NCBI GenBank assembly: GCA_016716135.1
Contig: JADJWX010000002.1
Location: 124,001 to 188,000, forward strand
DNA: 64,000 bases
DNA from: Lewinellaceae bacterium
Lineage (GTDB): Bacteria > Bacteroidota > Bacteroidia > Chitinophagales > Saprospiraceae
Direction of reading: 5' to 3'
Under the pieces are notes generated by a model that ran no database searches, was not told the DNA's origin, and saw only the letters and a list, made by a program, of their open reading frames with translations. The translations under genes were made by a program, and so were the position numbers. Shown here one piece after another: positions 7,521 to 18,001 of this stretch (position 1 is its first letter; each line of letters opens with the position of its first letter).

Positions 7521-9922
7521 ATGATCAGGAATTACCTCGCCATCGCCTGGCGTACCCTCAAACGCCAGCCCGGCTATGCCGCACTCAATATCCTTGGCCT
7601 CACGGTTGGCATCGCTTCAGCCCTGTTCATCCTGCTCTACCTCGCCGAAGAAACCCGCTTCGATACCCACCACGAAAAAGCGGACCGCATCGTACGGGTG
7701 AGTGCGGAAATTACCGAGCCCGACGATCATTTTTACTGGTCGACCACCCAGGTGCCCCTGGCCCCGACGCTGAAGGCGGAATTCCCGGAAGTGGAAGAGT
7801 ACGTTCGCTTCATTCCAAACGGCCGCACGCGCCTGCAGCGCGGCGAGCAGTATTTTTTTGATGAAAAAGTGTTTGTCACGGATTCTACGGTGTTCAATGT
7901 ATTCAGCTTCGATTTGTTGCTGGGTGAAGCCGCCACGGCCTTGAAAGAGCCCAATTCCATCGCACTGTGCAAAAGCCTGGCCGATCGCATTTTCGGCGGC
8001 GCCAACCCGATTGGTGAATTTCTCAAACACCCTCCGGGCGGGAGTACAAAGTGACGGGGGTGTACCGCGACATGCCGCGGCATTCCCACCTGATCGCCAA
8101 TGCGCTCATCTCGGCCAACAGCATCCCGTTTTTTATGAACCCCGACCCGGGCGCCTGGGGAAGTTTCAACAATTACAGCTACGTGCTGCTGCGCGAAGGC
8201 GCCGATGCGGAGGCGTTCCAAGCCAAATTGCCGGCTCTGATAGACAAGTACGTGGCCGTTATTTTTGACCAGTTCAACATCAAGGTGCAATACCATACCA
8301 TCGCACTCAAGGACATTCACCTGCGCTCCAATTTTGAAGGCGAAGCGGAGCCCACGGGGGAGATTGGTTTCCTGTACATTTTTGGGCTGGTAGCCCTGTT
8401 TCTGGTGCTGATTGCCAGCATCAACTACATGAACCTGGCCACAGCGCGTGGCATCCGGCGCTCCCTGGAAGTTGGCATCCGCAAAGTGTTGGGTTCGGGC
8501 CGGCGGCAGTTGATGGCCCAGTTCCTGCTGGAATCGCTGTTGTTCACGGCATTTGCCGTACTGCTGAGCGTACTGCTGGTCGTTTTGCTGCTGCCACTGT
8601 TCAACCGGGCCTTCGATTTGCAGCTGGACGTTTCGCTGTTGTGGTCGGCGCCGGTACTGGCGGGTTTGTTCGGCATCATGGTGCTCACGGGTATTCTCGG
8701 CGGCAGTTACCCGGCGTTTTTTCTCTCGGGTTTTCAACCGATCAAAGTGTTGAAAGGCATGCTTACGCGGGGTTCCGGCAACCCCAACTTGCGCAAGACA
8801 CTGGTCACGCTGCAGTTTGCCATCACGCTGTTCATGCTCATCGGCGCAGGGGTGATCTTTGATCAGATGCGGTACCTGCGCACCAAAGACCTGGGGTTCG
8901 ACAAAGAGCATGTGCTCACCTTCACGCTCGAAGGCCGCGAGGCACGGGAAAAATTTGGCATTTTAAAAGAAAAACTGTTGCAAAACCCGCTGGTAACGGC
9001 AGTGGCAAGCAGCGGCTCCACCCCCGGCCAGGGTATGCCGAAAAACGTGATGAATATGGAATCCGCCTCCGGCAAAATGGAGACCTACGGGGTGGACCTG
9101 TATGCCATCGACTACGAATACCTGTCGACTATGGGCATGAAAATAGTGGCCGGACGCCCCCTGAACGCAGCCCGCAGTACCGACTCCACGGAGGCGGTGC
9201 TGGTCAACGAAGCCATGGTGCGCCGCATGGGTTGGGCCGATCCCATCGGGCGCAAAGTACAGTTCGACACCGATGATACGGCCGCGGTGCGGTACATCGT
9301 CGGGGTGGTGAAAGATTTTCACCAGCAATCGTTGTACGAGCCCATCGAGGCGCTGCTGTTTTATCCAGATTTTAACAACGACTACGTCCACGTGCGGCTC
9401 AACCCGCAGAGCCCGCAAGACCTGACCAAGGCCATTGCCTTCGCCGAAAGCAGCTGGAACGCGTCGTTCCCCAATACCCCCTTTGAGTACGATTTTGTCG
9501 ACTCCGCCTTTATGGAACTCTATGCTGCCGACCAAATGCGGGGCAAAATATTTACCCTGTTCGGGGTACTCATGATCTTCATCACCTGCCTGGGCCTGCT
9601 GGGGCTGGCATCGTTCACCGCCGAGCAGCGCACCAAGGAAATCGGCATCCGAAAAGTGCTTGGCGCCAACTACACCGACCTGGTGTATTTGCTTACGCGC
9701 AACTACCTGTTGCTGGTCAGCATTGCCGCCATACCGGCATTTCTGGCAGGCTGGTATTTTATGGAAAAATGGCTGGGCACCTTTGCCTTTCACACGGAGA
9801 TCAACTTCCTGCTATTTGTGCTGGCCCTGGCGGGTATTATTTTGATTGCGTTGGCGACTACGGGTTTTCATGCGCTGAAGGCGGCGCTGGCGAATCCGGT
9901 GAAGTCGTTGCGGAGCGAGTGA
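7521..9922 (+). CDS. FtsX/MacB-type ABC transporter permease, one frameshift
   Basis: Two overlapping reading frames (7521-8054 and 8051-9922) make one roughly 800-residue permease. The first encodes the N-terminal TM helix and the start of the MacB-type periplasmic domain (MIRNYLAIAWRTLKRQ, 'LNILGLTVGIASALFILLYL'). The second continues with 'YKVTGVYRDMPRHSHL', the first FtsX domain ('YIFGLVALFLVLIASINYMNLATAR'), a second periplasmic domain and the second FtsX domain ('LGLLGLASFTAEQRTKEIGIRKVLGA'). One missing base near 8030 in a G/C-rich stretch restores the frame. The rest is undamaged, so a sequencing indel is likelier than a dead gene. No ATPase gene is adjacent, which is common for this expanded Bacteroidota family. 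Confidence 0.9.
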
Positions 9923-10006
9923 CTTGCATATTGGAACAAAGCCGAATGATCGCTGTTTTATACCTATCTTTATTCCCCTAAGGTTGGCATTTACAATTAT
10001 ATACAA

Positions 10007-10243
10007 ATGGAAGACACGCTGCTAAACCGTATCACAATCGATCCGAACATCTGCCATGGCAAGCCGGTCGTTCGCGGGCTTCGTTATCCTGTAGAGGATA
10101 TACTTGACCTTTTAGCTTCCAACATGACCCACCAGCAAATTTTAGAGGACTATGAAGACCTGGAAGAAGAAGACCTTCAAGCCTGTTTACTTTTTGCTAA
10201 AAAAATGATCCAGGTGAAACACATCGGCAAACTGGTTGCATGA
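10007..10243 (+). CDS. DUF433-family antitoxin
   Basis: A 78-residue DUF433 protein: 'ITIDPNICHGKPVVRGLRYPVEDILDLLASNMTHQQILEDYEDL' is the conserved winged-helix-like core with the typical G-K-P-x-x-R-G motif. DUF433 proteins act as DNA-binding antitoxins. Its TGA overlaps the ATG of the next gene (ATGA at 10240-10243), so the two are translationally coupled. In the usual model it represses its own operon and neutralises the PIN-like partner; neither is shown here. Confidence 0.9.
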   Translation: MEDTLLNRITIDPNICHGKPVVRGLRYPVEDILDLLASNMTHQQILEDYEDLEEEDLQACLLFAKKMIQVKHIGKLVA

Positions 10244-10593
10244 AATTCCTTATTGATGCCCAACTTCCAAAAAAGTTAGCCCGCTGGTTTCAGGCAAATG
10301 GGTTTGACGCTATCCATACCCTGGACTTGCCGGATAAAAAAAGGACCTCTGACGACTTCATCAATGCCCTCTCCCTGCGGGAAAACCGGATCATAAATTC
10401 AAAAGATTCCGATTTTTTCAACCGCTTTCTGCAGAAATTGGAACCACATAAATTGATCTATCTGACGGTTGGCAATTTGTCAACTGATGCGTTGATTTCG
10501 CTTTTTGAAAAAAATATGCCCCGAATTCTCGATGAAATTGAATACCACAATGTGGTTGAAATTACACGGAATTCGATTATTACAGTAGACTGA
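10240..10593 (+). CDS. DUF5615 PIN-like toxin candidate
   Basis: A 117-residue DUF5615 (Mut7-C/VapC-like PIN) protein. 'KFLIDAQLPKKLARWF' carries the first acidic residue (Asp6) of the PIN metal site and 'IINSKDSDFFNRF' the later acidic cluster. PIN nucleases cleave RNA, classically tRNA or rRNA. It overlaps the DUF433 antitoxin by 4 bp, the standard layout of this toxin-antitoxin type. The next gene starts 19 bp downstream but is functionally unrelated. Confidence 0.88.
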   Translation: MKFLIDAQLPKKLARWFQANGFDAIHTLDLPDKKRTSDDFINALSLRENRIINSKDSDFFNRFLQKLEPHKLIYLTVGNLSTDALISLFEKNMPRILDEIEYHNVVEITRNSIITVD

Positions 10594-10612
10594 AGGCAAC
10601 TTTTCCGCACCC

Positions 10613-12278
10613 ATGCCCACAAAAAAAACATACTCCGGCAGCCAACGTGTGCGCAAAGCCTACTGGGTGGCCACCGTCGTCATGCTCAGCTACGGCTGGC
10701 TCCTGTTGCGCGGCAAAATTTTCGGAAAACAGTACTACGAAACGCATTCTCGCCCTGCACCTGCGCAACGCCGAACGCATCAAAAAAGCCATTCTCCAGC
10801 TCAACGGCCTGTTTATTAAGATCGGCCAAATGCTGTCCATACTCAGCAATTTCCTGCCCGAAGCGTTTCAAAAACCCCTCGAAGAACTCCAGGACCGCAT
10901 TCCGCCCAGGCCCTTCAACGAAGTGCGCGACCGCCTGGAACGCGAGTTGGGAAAATCCCCGGAACAACTCTTCGCCCGCTTCGAGGAAATTCCGGTAGCC
11001 GCCGCCTCCATCGGTCAGGTGCACCGCGCGCAGCTGCCTGACGGCACCGAAGTGGCTGTCAAAGTGCAACATGCCGACATCGAAGCGACCGCCCGGCTCG
11101 ACCTGGAGATTATCCGCCGGCTCACACGGCTGATCACTTTTTTCTTCAACATCCGTGGGATGGATTACATGTACAGCCAGTTGCGGCAGATGATCGAGGA
11201 AGAACTCGATTTTGGCCGCGAGGCACAGTCCATGCAACAAATTGCCGAAAACCTGAAGGAGGAAGAAAAACTCGCCGTTCCAAAAGTACACGCGGCCTTT
11301 TTCCACCACCCGGTGCTCACCACCACCTGGCACACCGGCGCCAAGATCGGCAACCTCGCTCAACTTGACGCCTGGCAGATCGACCGCCGCGACCTGGCCG
11401 CCCGCCTGGTGCGCGCCTACTGCCACATGCTGTTCAAAGACGGTTTTTACCATGCCGACCCGCACCCCGGCAACATCCTTATCGAGCCTGACGGAACCCT
11501 GGTGTTGCTCGATTTCGGCGCTACCAGCCGCCTCAGCAATGCCATGCGCGAAGGCATCCCGCAGCTCATCGAAGCGGCCGTCAAAAACGACACCGGCGGC
11601 ATGATCGACGCCTGCCGTTCCATGGGCTTCATCGCCGACGGGCGCGAGGCGGAGCAAATGGCCGAAAAAATGATTGGCGCGCTGCGCAATTTTTTACAAA
11701 ATGAAGTCCGGTTCGAAGGGCTCAATTTTAAAGATATCGAAGTCAAACCGTTCGATAACAGCCTTTTTCGATTGATCCAGGAAGTAGGATTCAGCGGTAT
11801 TTCCGGTACGGTGCAGGTGCCTAAGGATTACGTGTTGCTCAACCGCATGCTCACGTTGCTCCTTGGCCTTTGCAATACCCTCGATCCGAAATTCAACCCG
11901 CTTGAGGTAGTGCGCCCTTATGCCCAGGACTTTGTGCTCGGCCAGCGTGGCGACATGCTGACTTTCGTGCGCAACCTCCTGCAAAACACCCTGACCACCG
12001 CCCTGGCCCTGCCCGACGAATTGCACAAAACCCTGCAACTGGCCCGGCGCGGCCGGCTCGAAATGCTCAACCCCGATGTGCGGTATAGCGCGCGGCTGTT
12101 GTACCTGGCCGTGCAGCAAATCCTGTTTGCCCTATTGATGCTGGCGGCGGGCTGGCTGGGTTGGCAGTTTTCGGAAAAAGGGGAGATCGTTTCGGCGCGT
12201 TGGGCGTTTGGCGTAGCCGGTTTTTTCGGGCTTCTGCTGGTTCGGGCGTGGCGGGCTGGCGGCCGTAACGCTGTCTGA
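10613..12278 (+). CDS. AarF/UbiB (ABC1) family atypical kinase, one frameshift
   Basis: An ABC1/UbiB kinase-like protein of about 550 residues. The true N-terminus (MPTKKTYSGSQRVRKAYWVATVV... KIFGKQYYE) is in one frame and the rest, from 'RILALHLRNAERIKKAILQLNGLFIKIGQ', in another. The frames join near 10740, by one extra or two missing bases. Family motifs are 'KIGQMLS', 'VAAASIGQVHRAQL', 'VAVKVQH' (ATP-site Lys), 'YHADPHPGNILI' (catalytic loop) and 'LLDFGATSR'. Two C-terminal TM helices ('LLYLAVQQILFALLMLAAGW', 'WAFGVAGFFGLLLV') anchor it in the membrane. The family supports ubiquinone/isoprenoid lipid handling. An alternative Met at 10647 is in the wrong frame for the family N-terminus. 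Confidence 0.9.
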
Positions 12279-12289
12279 CAGAGACGGGC

Positions 12290-14070
12290 TTACAGGGGAA
12301 ACAAAACCGGGATCAACAAACTCGCCAGCAACCAGAACAGCAAATTCAGCGGCGCCCCGATCCGGAAAAAATCGCGGAAACTGTAATTCCCGGCAGCATA
12401 CACCATTGTGTTGGTTTGGTAGCCGATGGGGGTCATAAAACTCGCCGAGGCAGCGAAGGTAATGGCCATTAAAAATGGCTTGGGTGAAGCCTGCATGGAG
12501 TTGGCCAGGGAGATCACAATGGGCGCCAGCACCACAACGGTTGCGTTGTTGGACATGACGCTGGTCAGCAAAGTGGCGATGAGGTACAATGCGCTGAGCA
12601 TTACCACCGGGCCGTATGCGCCGCCGATGAAAATAATTTGGTCGGCCAGCAATTGTGCGGCGCCGGTTTTTTCCAGGGCTGTGCCCAAACTCAGCGACCC
12701 GGCCAGCAGAAGGATCACTTTCCAACTAATGCTTTTGTAAGCATCCTCAGGTGAAACGATGCGCAACATGATCAGCAGCAAACAGCCGAGCAGGGCAGCC
12801 GTAACAATTGGCAGGATATTCAGAGTGGCTGTCAGCATTACCGCAATCACCGTTCCGGAAGCCAACAGGGCTTCTTTGCCGGAGAAACGGGAGTGGTCGC
12901 TGTGGTTTATGACAAACAGGTCGGGAAAATTTTTGTGCATGATCTCCGACTTGTCGCGCGGAGAGGTAAGCAGCAGGCAATCACCGGCAGCCAGTTTCCA
13001 ATGGCTGATCTGTTTGGTGATCAGGCCTTTCCTGCCCCGCCCAGGAAGTAGGCGCCGAACCGGGCTTCAAAATCGATATCGTTCAGTTTGACGCCCGATA
13101 GCTCCGAATTTGGCAGCACCACCACTTCGTGCAGCACCAGTTCGCTTTTTGGATCGACCGAGAGTTCCCGGTCGAGCAGGGGGCGCACCGCCACACTTTT
13201 CCGCCGTTTGAGTTTACGGATCTTGTCGAGGTTGCCCATTACCTTCAGGGTATCGCCTTCTTCCAGCGTAAAATTTTCAGGTGGCGAAAAAAAACGCCTG
13301 TTCCCCCGTTTGATCTGGATAATCTCAAGGGCGAGATCGGAAACCAGCGGCGCCGTCCGGATGGTTTTTCCGATGGAGGCGGCGCCTTTGAGCAGCACCA
13401 CATTGGTGATGTAGTCGCTGAGGTGGTATTTATCTTCATAATGCGCGCCGCCGCCGGGGCGCTCGGGCAGTAGCCGCAAGCCGATTACCAGCAGATAAAC
13501 AATACCCGCTACCAATAAAATAAGGCCCAGTTTGGTCATTTCAAACATAGCGAACGCACCCAGGCCGTTGGCTTCGGCATAGTCGCTGACCAAAATATTC
13601 GTGGACGTACCGATCAGGGTACAGGTGCCGCCGAAAATGGAGGCAAAGGAAAGCGGGATGAGCAGTTTTTCCGGGCTGGCTTTAATGGCCCGGGCGCAAC
13701 TCAGTACCACCGGGATGAACAGCGCGACAATGGGTGTATTGTTGATAAAGGCCGATAAAAATGCTACAAATGCCAACATGGAGATGATACCGAGCCAGTA
13801 GTTGCGGCGAAATAATTTTTCCAAAAAAAAGGTGATGGGGTTGAGTGCGCCGCTCCGTTCGATACCTGCGCTGAGCACAAACATGGCAGCCACCGTGGCG
13901 ACGGCGGTGTTGCTGAACCCGGATAGCCCCTCCTGCGGGGTTAAAATACCCGAAAGTACCAGGCCGCCAATGATCAGCATGGCCGTCACATCGACAGGTA
14001 GCAGCTCGGAGGCAAACAGAACAACTGCCCCGAGTAAAATAATTAGGGTGATAATGATTGCTACGGTCAT
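12290..14070 (-). CDS. SLC13/DASS-type permease with central RCK_C domains, one frameshift
   Basis: Two minus-strand frames (14070-13021 and 12940-12290) make one transporter of about 590 residues. The first half has TM helices, the 'SAFINNTPIVALFIPVV' motif and 'FGGTCTLIGTSTNILV', the family's SNT-type sodium/substrate motif. Two TrkA_C/RCK_C domains follow ('LALEIIQIKRGNRRFFSPPENFTLEEGDTLKVMG' is the first). The second half repeats the fold with 'LLTSVMSNNATVVVLAPI' and 'ASFMTPIGYQTNTMVYAAG'. One missing base near 13030, in a G-rich stretch, breaks the second RCK_C domain between 'FEARFGA' and 'ITKQISHWKLAAGDCLLL'. It probably transports an anion such as sulfate or dicarboxylate; the substrate is not decidable. 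Confidence 0.9.
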
Positions 14071-14178
14071 GCCTGATTTCCCGTTCTAAAATTGATCACC
14101 GGAAGAACGTACAATTTTTTTGAAAACTTCGAAACCGGATTGATGCAAATGTCTTCCTGGCTTTTTATTTATGGGTTT

Positions 14179-14211
14179 ACTCGTCCTACGACTCCAAGTC
14201 GTAGGACGAGT
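14179..14211. repeat. 33-bp hairpin, ACTCGTCC family, copy 1
   Basis: A perfect 15-bp inverted repeat around a 3-nt CCA loop; the left arm is ACTCGTCCTACGACT. It lies in the 205-bp space between the divergent SLC13 and EamA genes. Three further copies are at 40708, 57882 and 60453. Confidence 0.92.
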
Positions 14212-14275
14212 AGGAACCCTCCTCTAAAAAATTATTGCTCCCAGTCGTTTCAAAGCCCCCTACATTTGCGCCGAA

Positions 14276-15199
14276 ATGCGCGACAAACAACGGGCTTACC
14301 TGGCTTTACATTTCTGTGTTTTTTTGTGGGGCTTCACGGCCATTCTGGGCAAGCTGATCACCTTGCCTACCCTGCCACTGGTTTGGTGGCGCGTATTGTT
14401 AAGCTGCGCGGCGCTGTGGTGGTTTTTGCCCAAAGCCCAGCTGCGCGGCCTGCCGCGGCGGGTGATCTGGCAAATGCTCGGCATCGGCGCCATGGTAGGC
14501 GTGCATTGGTTGTGTTTCTACGGGGCTATTAAATTGTCTAACGCCTCGATAGCGGTGGCTTCAACGGCCACAACGTCTTTTTTTGCCGCTCTGGTGGAAC
14601 CCGTGCTCATGCGTCAGCGGGTAAAATGGTACGAATTGGCGCTGGGCATTCTGATCCTGCCCGGCATGGCCCTGGTAGTCGGCAATATTGACCTCAGCAT
14701 GCGCGCCGGATTTTTAGCCGGACTGATGGCTGCCTTGCTCGCTGCGGTATTCACCGCGTTGAACAAACGAATGATCGACAGGAGCGCCCCGCCACCGCTG
14801 CCCATGAGTTTTTTTGAATTATTCGGCGCACTCGCCGTTTGTTCGCTGGCCCTGCCGCTTGTGTGGAGTGTCAACCCGGATTTGCGCATTGCCCCTGCCG
14901 GCTGGGACTGGTTGTGGATGTTCCTGCTTGCCTGGGTTTGCACGCTTTTGCCGTATTACCTTACCTTGCAGGCCATGCGGCACATCACCGCTTTTGCTAC
15001 TAACCTGACGATAAACCTGGAACCGGTTTATGGCGTTTTGCTGGCCGGGCTCCTGTTTCACGAACATAAAGACCTCAAGCCGGGTTTTTATCTTGGGGTC
15101 GGGATCATACTGATTGCCGTTTTCAGTCACCCGTTTTTGAAGAAGCGGTTTGAAAAACCGAGAAAAGAACAGCCGGAAATCCTGGATGCGGATATTTAA
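14276..15199 (+). CDS. EamA/DMT-superfamily permease
   Basis: A 307-residue membrane protein with ten predicted TM helices in two EamA repeats. The first repeat starts 'YLALHFCVFLWGFTAILGKLI', with 'LSNASIAVASTATTSFFAALVEPVLM' at the end; the second runs from 'AGFLAGLMAALLAAVFTALNKRMI' to 'FATNLTINLEPVYGVLLAGLLFHEHKDL', the typical EamA signature. The tail is basic and cytoplasmic. DMT permeases export or import small metabolites such as amino acids; the substrate is unknown. It is followed after 5 bp by a small DUF4834-like gene and then purC, all on the plus strand. Confidence 0.93.
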   Translation: MRDKQRAYLALHFCVFLWGFTAILGKLITLPTLPLVWWRVLLSCAALWWFLPKAQLRGLPRRVIWQMLGIGAMVGVHWLCFYGAIKLSNASIAVASTATTSFFAALVEPVLMRQRVKWYELALGILILPGMALVVGNIDLSMRAGFLAGLMAALLAAVFTALNKRMIDRSAPPPLPMSFFELFGALAVCSLALPLVWSVNPDLRIAPAGWDWLWMFLLAWVCTLLPYYLTLQAMRHITAFATNLTINLEPVYGVLLAGLLFHEHKDLKPGFYLGVGIILIAVFSHPFLKKRFEKPRKEQPEILDADI

Positions 15200-15204
15200 G
15201 CACT

Positions 15205-15384
15205 ATGTTATTAAAGGCACTTTTTACCATACTTGCCATCCTTTGGATCATACAGGCACTGCGCCCCTATCTGGGAGGTGTTCAGCAGGGGCCAAACCTG
15301 CGCTACAAACAACCGCCTCCGAAAAACGACCGCAAAGACGACGACGATGAGGGGGAGTACATTGATTACGAAGAAATAAAATAA
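15205..15384 (+). CDS. DUF4834-like small membrane protein
   Basis: A 59-codon ORF with an N-terminal TM helix (MLLKALFTILAILWIIQALRP), a Lys/Pro/Asp-rich linker (KQPPPKNDRKDDDDEGE) and the ending 'YIDYEEIK'. The ending and layout match the Bacteroidota DUF4834 family, whose members end in a GxYxDYEExK-type motif. It sits 5 bp after the EamA gene and just before purC. Its function is unknown. Confidence 0.75.
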   Translation: MLLKALFTILAILWIIQALRPYLGGVQQGPNLRYKQPPPKNDRKDDDDEGEYIDYEEIK

Positions 15385-15401
15385 GCACCGTGTCAAGTCG
15401 C

Positions 15402-16334
15402 ATGCAAACCGTTTCTGAAACGAACTTCCAATTGCCCGGCCAAACGGGCTTCTACCGCGGCAAAGTCCGTGATGTTTATACCCTCGGCGACCGCCTGGTC
15501 ATGGTGGCCAGCGACCGGATCTCGGCCTTCGACCATGTGTTGCCCCGGGCTATTCCCTTCAAAGGCGCCGTGCTCAATCAACTGGCCGCCTATTTTTTGG
15601 AAGCCACACGCGACATCTGTCCCAACTGGCTGATCAGCAACCCCGACCCCAATGTGGCCATCGGGCACCGCTGCGAACCGTTGCGTGTCGAAATGGTCAT
15701 CCGGGGTTATCTGGCCGGGCATGCGGCGCGTACCTATGCCTCCGGCAAACGCGAACTTTGCGGCGTGCCGCTTCCGGAGGGCATGCGGGAAAACGACCCT
15801 TTCCCGGAGCCCGTCATTACCCCCAGTACCAAGGCGGAAGAAGGCCACGATGAAGACATTTCCCGGGAGGCTATTTTGGCCGAAGGCCTGGTTGGCGCCG
15901 AAGATTACGCGCAAATGGAAGCCTATACCCGCGCGCTGTTCCAACGGGGCACGGAAATGGCCGCCCGGCGCGGGCTAATTTTGGTGGACACCAAATATGA
16001 ATTTGGGAAAAAAGACGGCCGGGTGATGCTGATGGATGAAATTCATACCCCCGACAGCTCGCGGTATTTTTACGCCGATGGCTATACCGAACGGCAGGCA
16101 CGTGGCGACAAACAACGCCAATTGAGCAAAGAATTCGTGCGCGAATGGCTCATGGAGCACGGTTTTCAGGGAAAAACAGGCCAACAAATGCCGGTTATGC
16201 CCGATGCTTTCGTGCTGGAAATTTCCGAGCGTTACATCGAGCTTTTTGAACAGCTCACCGGGTTGCCTTTTTCAAAAGATCAGACCGCCAGCCCGCTTGA
16301 CCGGATCGAGCAGCATATATTAAATGCCTTGTAG
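15402..16334 (+). CDS. purC: Phosphoribosylaminoimidazole-succinocarboxamide synthase
   Basis: SAICAR synthase joins CAIR and aspartate using ATP, in the cytosolic purine pathway. Its 310 residues match the long form of the family. Motifs are 'GKVRDVYTLGDRLVMVASDRISAFDHVLP', 'RVEMVIRGYLAGHAARTY', 'PVITPSTKAEEGHDEDIS', 'GLILVDTKYEFGKKDGRVMLMDEIHTPDSSRY' and 'DKQRQLSKEFVREWL'. The frame also allows a GTG start at 15390; the ATG at 15402 gives MQTVSETNFQ and is preferred. The gene lies in a purine-unrelated plus-strand run after EamA and DUF4834. Confidence 0.97.
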   Translation: MQTVSETNFQLPGQTGFYRGKVRDVYTLGDRLVMVASDRISAFDHVLPRAIPFKGAVLNQLAAYFLEATRDICPNWLISNPDPNVAIGHRCEPLRVEMVIRGYLAGHAARTYASGKRELCGVPLPEGMRENDPFPEPVITPSTKAEEGHDEDISREAILAEGLVGAEDYAQMEAYTRALFQRGTEMAARRGLILVDTKYEFGKKDGRVMLMDEIHTPDSSRYFYADGYTERQARGDKQRQLSKEFVREWLMEHGFQGKTGQQMPVMPDAFVLEISERYIELFEQLTGLPFSKDQTASPLDRIEQHILNAL

Positions 16335-16504
16335 GAGTCATTTTCGTATTTCTACCCCTGTCAGATGTTGAAAATATTGCCATTAGCTGCAATCTTTGTG
16401 TGTGCCAAATTTGTAATCTTTCCAACTGGCATAAAATTCGCTTCAATTTTAGCATCAGGTATTTGCTGATCCGCAACTTTTCATCTGCCGGTTTTGCAAA
16501 CAAG

Positions 16505-16573
16505 CCGTGGAACAACCTTATCGAGAATCCTCCGCTATAGAGGGTTTTTCCTGTTGTTCCACGGTTTTTTTTT
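16505..16573 (+). terminator. Stem-loop with T-tract downstream of purC
   Basis: The 12-nt arm CCGTGGAACAAC at 16505-16516 pairs with 16553-16564. The intervening 36 nt contain a smaller CCTC/GAGG hairpin, and nine T residues follow (16565-16573). A long loop is unusual for an intrinsic terminator. The rest of the 390-bp gap 16335-16725 shows no other gene or repeat. Confidence 0.55.
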
Positions 16574-16725
16574 GCATTTCCCGGTACTCTTCGTTGCAGG
16601 ATAGCCTGTTGCCGACCCAATACACGCTCGCCTTTCCTGTACCCGCCTTTGGTCAGGGTTAATCTGCTGCTTTACACAGTATCCTAATTATTGAGCTTTC
16701 GGTTTATTCCGCAAAACAAACTATC

Positions 16726-17931
16726 ATGCCTGTGCCAAATTTGACAATCCCGTTTAATGTGCCGTTCGATGCGACTACGGCATTTAACAAAATCCTCACG
16801 GCATCTTTCGACGCCACCAAGTTGTTTTCCGGCGCATACGCTTCCAGGGTGCGCGCGCATTTCAAAGAAAACTACCATGCCGGGGAGGTTATCCTCACAG
16901 GGGCCTGTACCCGGGCGCTGGAGCTGGCAGCCCTGTTGCTCGAGCTCAAACCCGGGGATGAGGTGATCGTTCCGGCGTACACCTACGTTTCCTCTGCGAA
17001 TGCTTTCGAACTTTTTGGCGCCAAAGTCATTTTCTGCGATTCACTCCCCGATTCGCCGAACATGGACATACGCCACCTTGAAAAGCTGATCACGCCAAAA
17101 ACCAAAGCGGTGGTGGTGGTGCACTACGCAGGCATCAGTGTGGATATGGACAAGCTGGTCCGGATGATTCGGGAACGCGGGCTTTTGCTAATCGAGGATG
17201 CCGCGCAAGGAGTACACGCTTTTTACAAAAACAAACCGCTGGGCTCCTTTGGCGACCTTGCCGTGCTGTCTTTTCATGAAACAAAAAACGTGACCTGCGG
17301 CCAGGGTGGCGCGCTGCTGATCAACAACCCGAAATTTACAGACCGGGCAATCGTTCTGAAAAATGTCGGGACCAACCGGCACCGTTTTTTCCTTGGTTTG
17401 GAAGATAAATACACCTGGATCGACTCGGGTTCGGTATTTAACCTGCCGGAACTTTGCTGCGCCTATTTATACCCGCAATTGGCAAATGTTGCCGCCATCA
17501 CCCAAAAAAGGGTGCAACTCTGGCAACAATATTACGACGCGCTGTTACCACTCGCCGAAAACGGCCATTTTACATTGCCGACGCTCCACAAATACAATAA
17601 ACATAACGGGCATATTTTCTATATCTGTTTAAAAAGTAAAAACGAGCGTGACCAGGTGTTGCAATACCTGAAAAAAGGCGGCGTGACTGCAACTTTCCAC
17701 TATGCAGGCTTGCACCAAAGCCCCTACTACACCCAAAAGTACGGGGAACAACCACCTTTGCCGAACGCTGAAAAATATGCCGACCAATTGCTCCGGCTAC
17801 CCTTGTACGCCACCCTGACTTCAACAGAACAGGAGTATGTACTTCAATTATTGAAGAAATATTTCGACAGGCCGAAACGGCACATCCGGCCGGAACCCGT
17901 GCTGCGGGAAAAAACGGTCGTTTCCGGCTAA
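16726..17931 (+). CDS. wecE: dTDP-4-amino-4,6-dideoxygalactose transaminase-type DegT/DnrJ aminotransferase
   Basis: A PLP-dependent sugar aminotransferase of 401 residues. It would convert dTDP-4-keto-6-deoxyglucose to dTDP-4-amino-4,6-dideoxygalactose for surface polysaccharide. Motifs are 'NVPFD' and 'LFSGAYASRVRAHF' at the N-terminus, 'LKPGDEVIVPAYTYVSSANAFELFGAKVIFCD', 'LIEDAAQGVHAFY' (PLP Asp) and 'LSFHETKNVTCGQGG' with the Schiff-base Lys. 'LKNVGTNRHRFFLGLEDKYTWIDSGS' is distinctive of the WecE/RffA branch. No other nucleotide-sugar genes are adjacent, so this is a single transferase gene. It starts at the ATG after a 390-bp gap. Confidence 0.93.
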   Translation: MPVPNLTIPFNVPFDATTAFNKILTASFDATKLFSGAYASRVRAHFKENYHAGEVILTGACTRALELAALLLELKPGDEVIVPAYTYVSSANAFELFGAKVIFCDSLPDSPNMDIRHLEKLITPKTKAVVVVHYAGISVDMDKLVRMIRERGLLLIEDAAQGVHAFYKNKPLGSFGDLAVLSFHETKNVTCGQGGALLINNPKFTDRAIVLKNVGTNRHRFFLGLEDKYTWIDSGSVFNLPELCCAYLYPQLANVAAITQKRVQLWQQYYDALLPLAENGHFTLPTLHKYNKHNGHIFYICLKSKNERDQVLQYLKKGGVTATFHYAGLHQSPYYTQKYGEQPPLPNAEKYADQLLRLPLYATLTSTEQEYVLQLLKKYFDRPKRHIRPEPVLREKTVVSG

Positions 17932-17950
17932 AACAAGAGCGGCTTCGGAC

Positions 17951-18001
17951 TTAGAGCATGTTGGTTTTTTTGCCTCAGGCAAAAAAACCAACATGCTCTA
18001 A
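17951..18001. terminator. Perfect 24-bp-arm palindrome between convergent genes (probable bidirectional terminator)
   Basis: The left arm is 17951-17974 (starts TTAGAGCATGTTGG, ends TTTTTTTGCC), with a 3-nt TCA loop and a perfect right arm at 17978-18001. The T7/A7 runs lie inside the stem. It separates wecE (+) from the subtilase (-), and the subtilase stop codon at 17998-18000 is inside the right arm. Confidence 0.7.
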
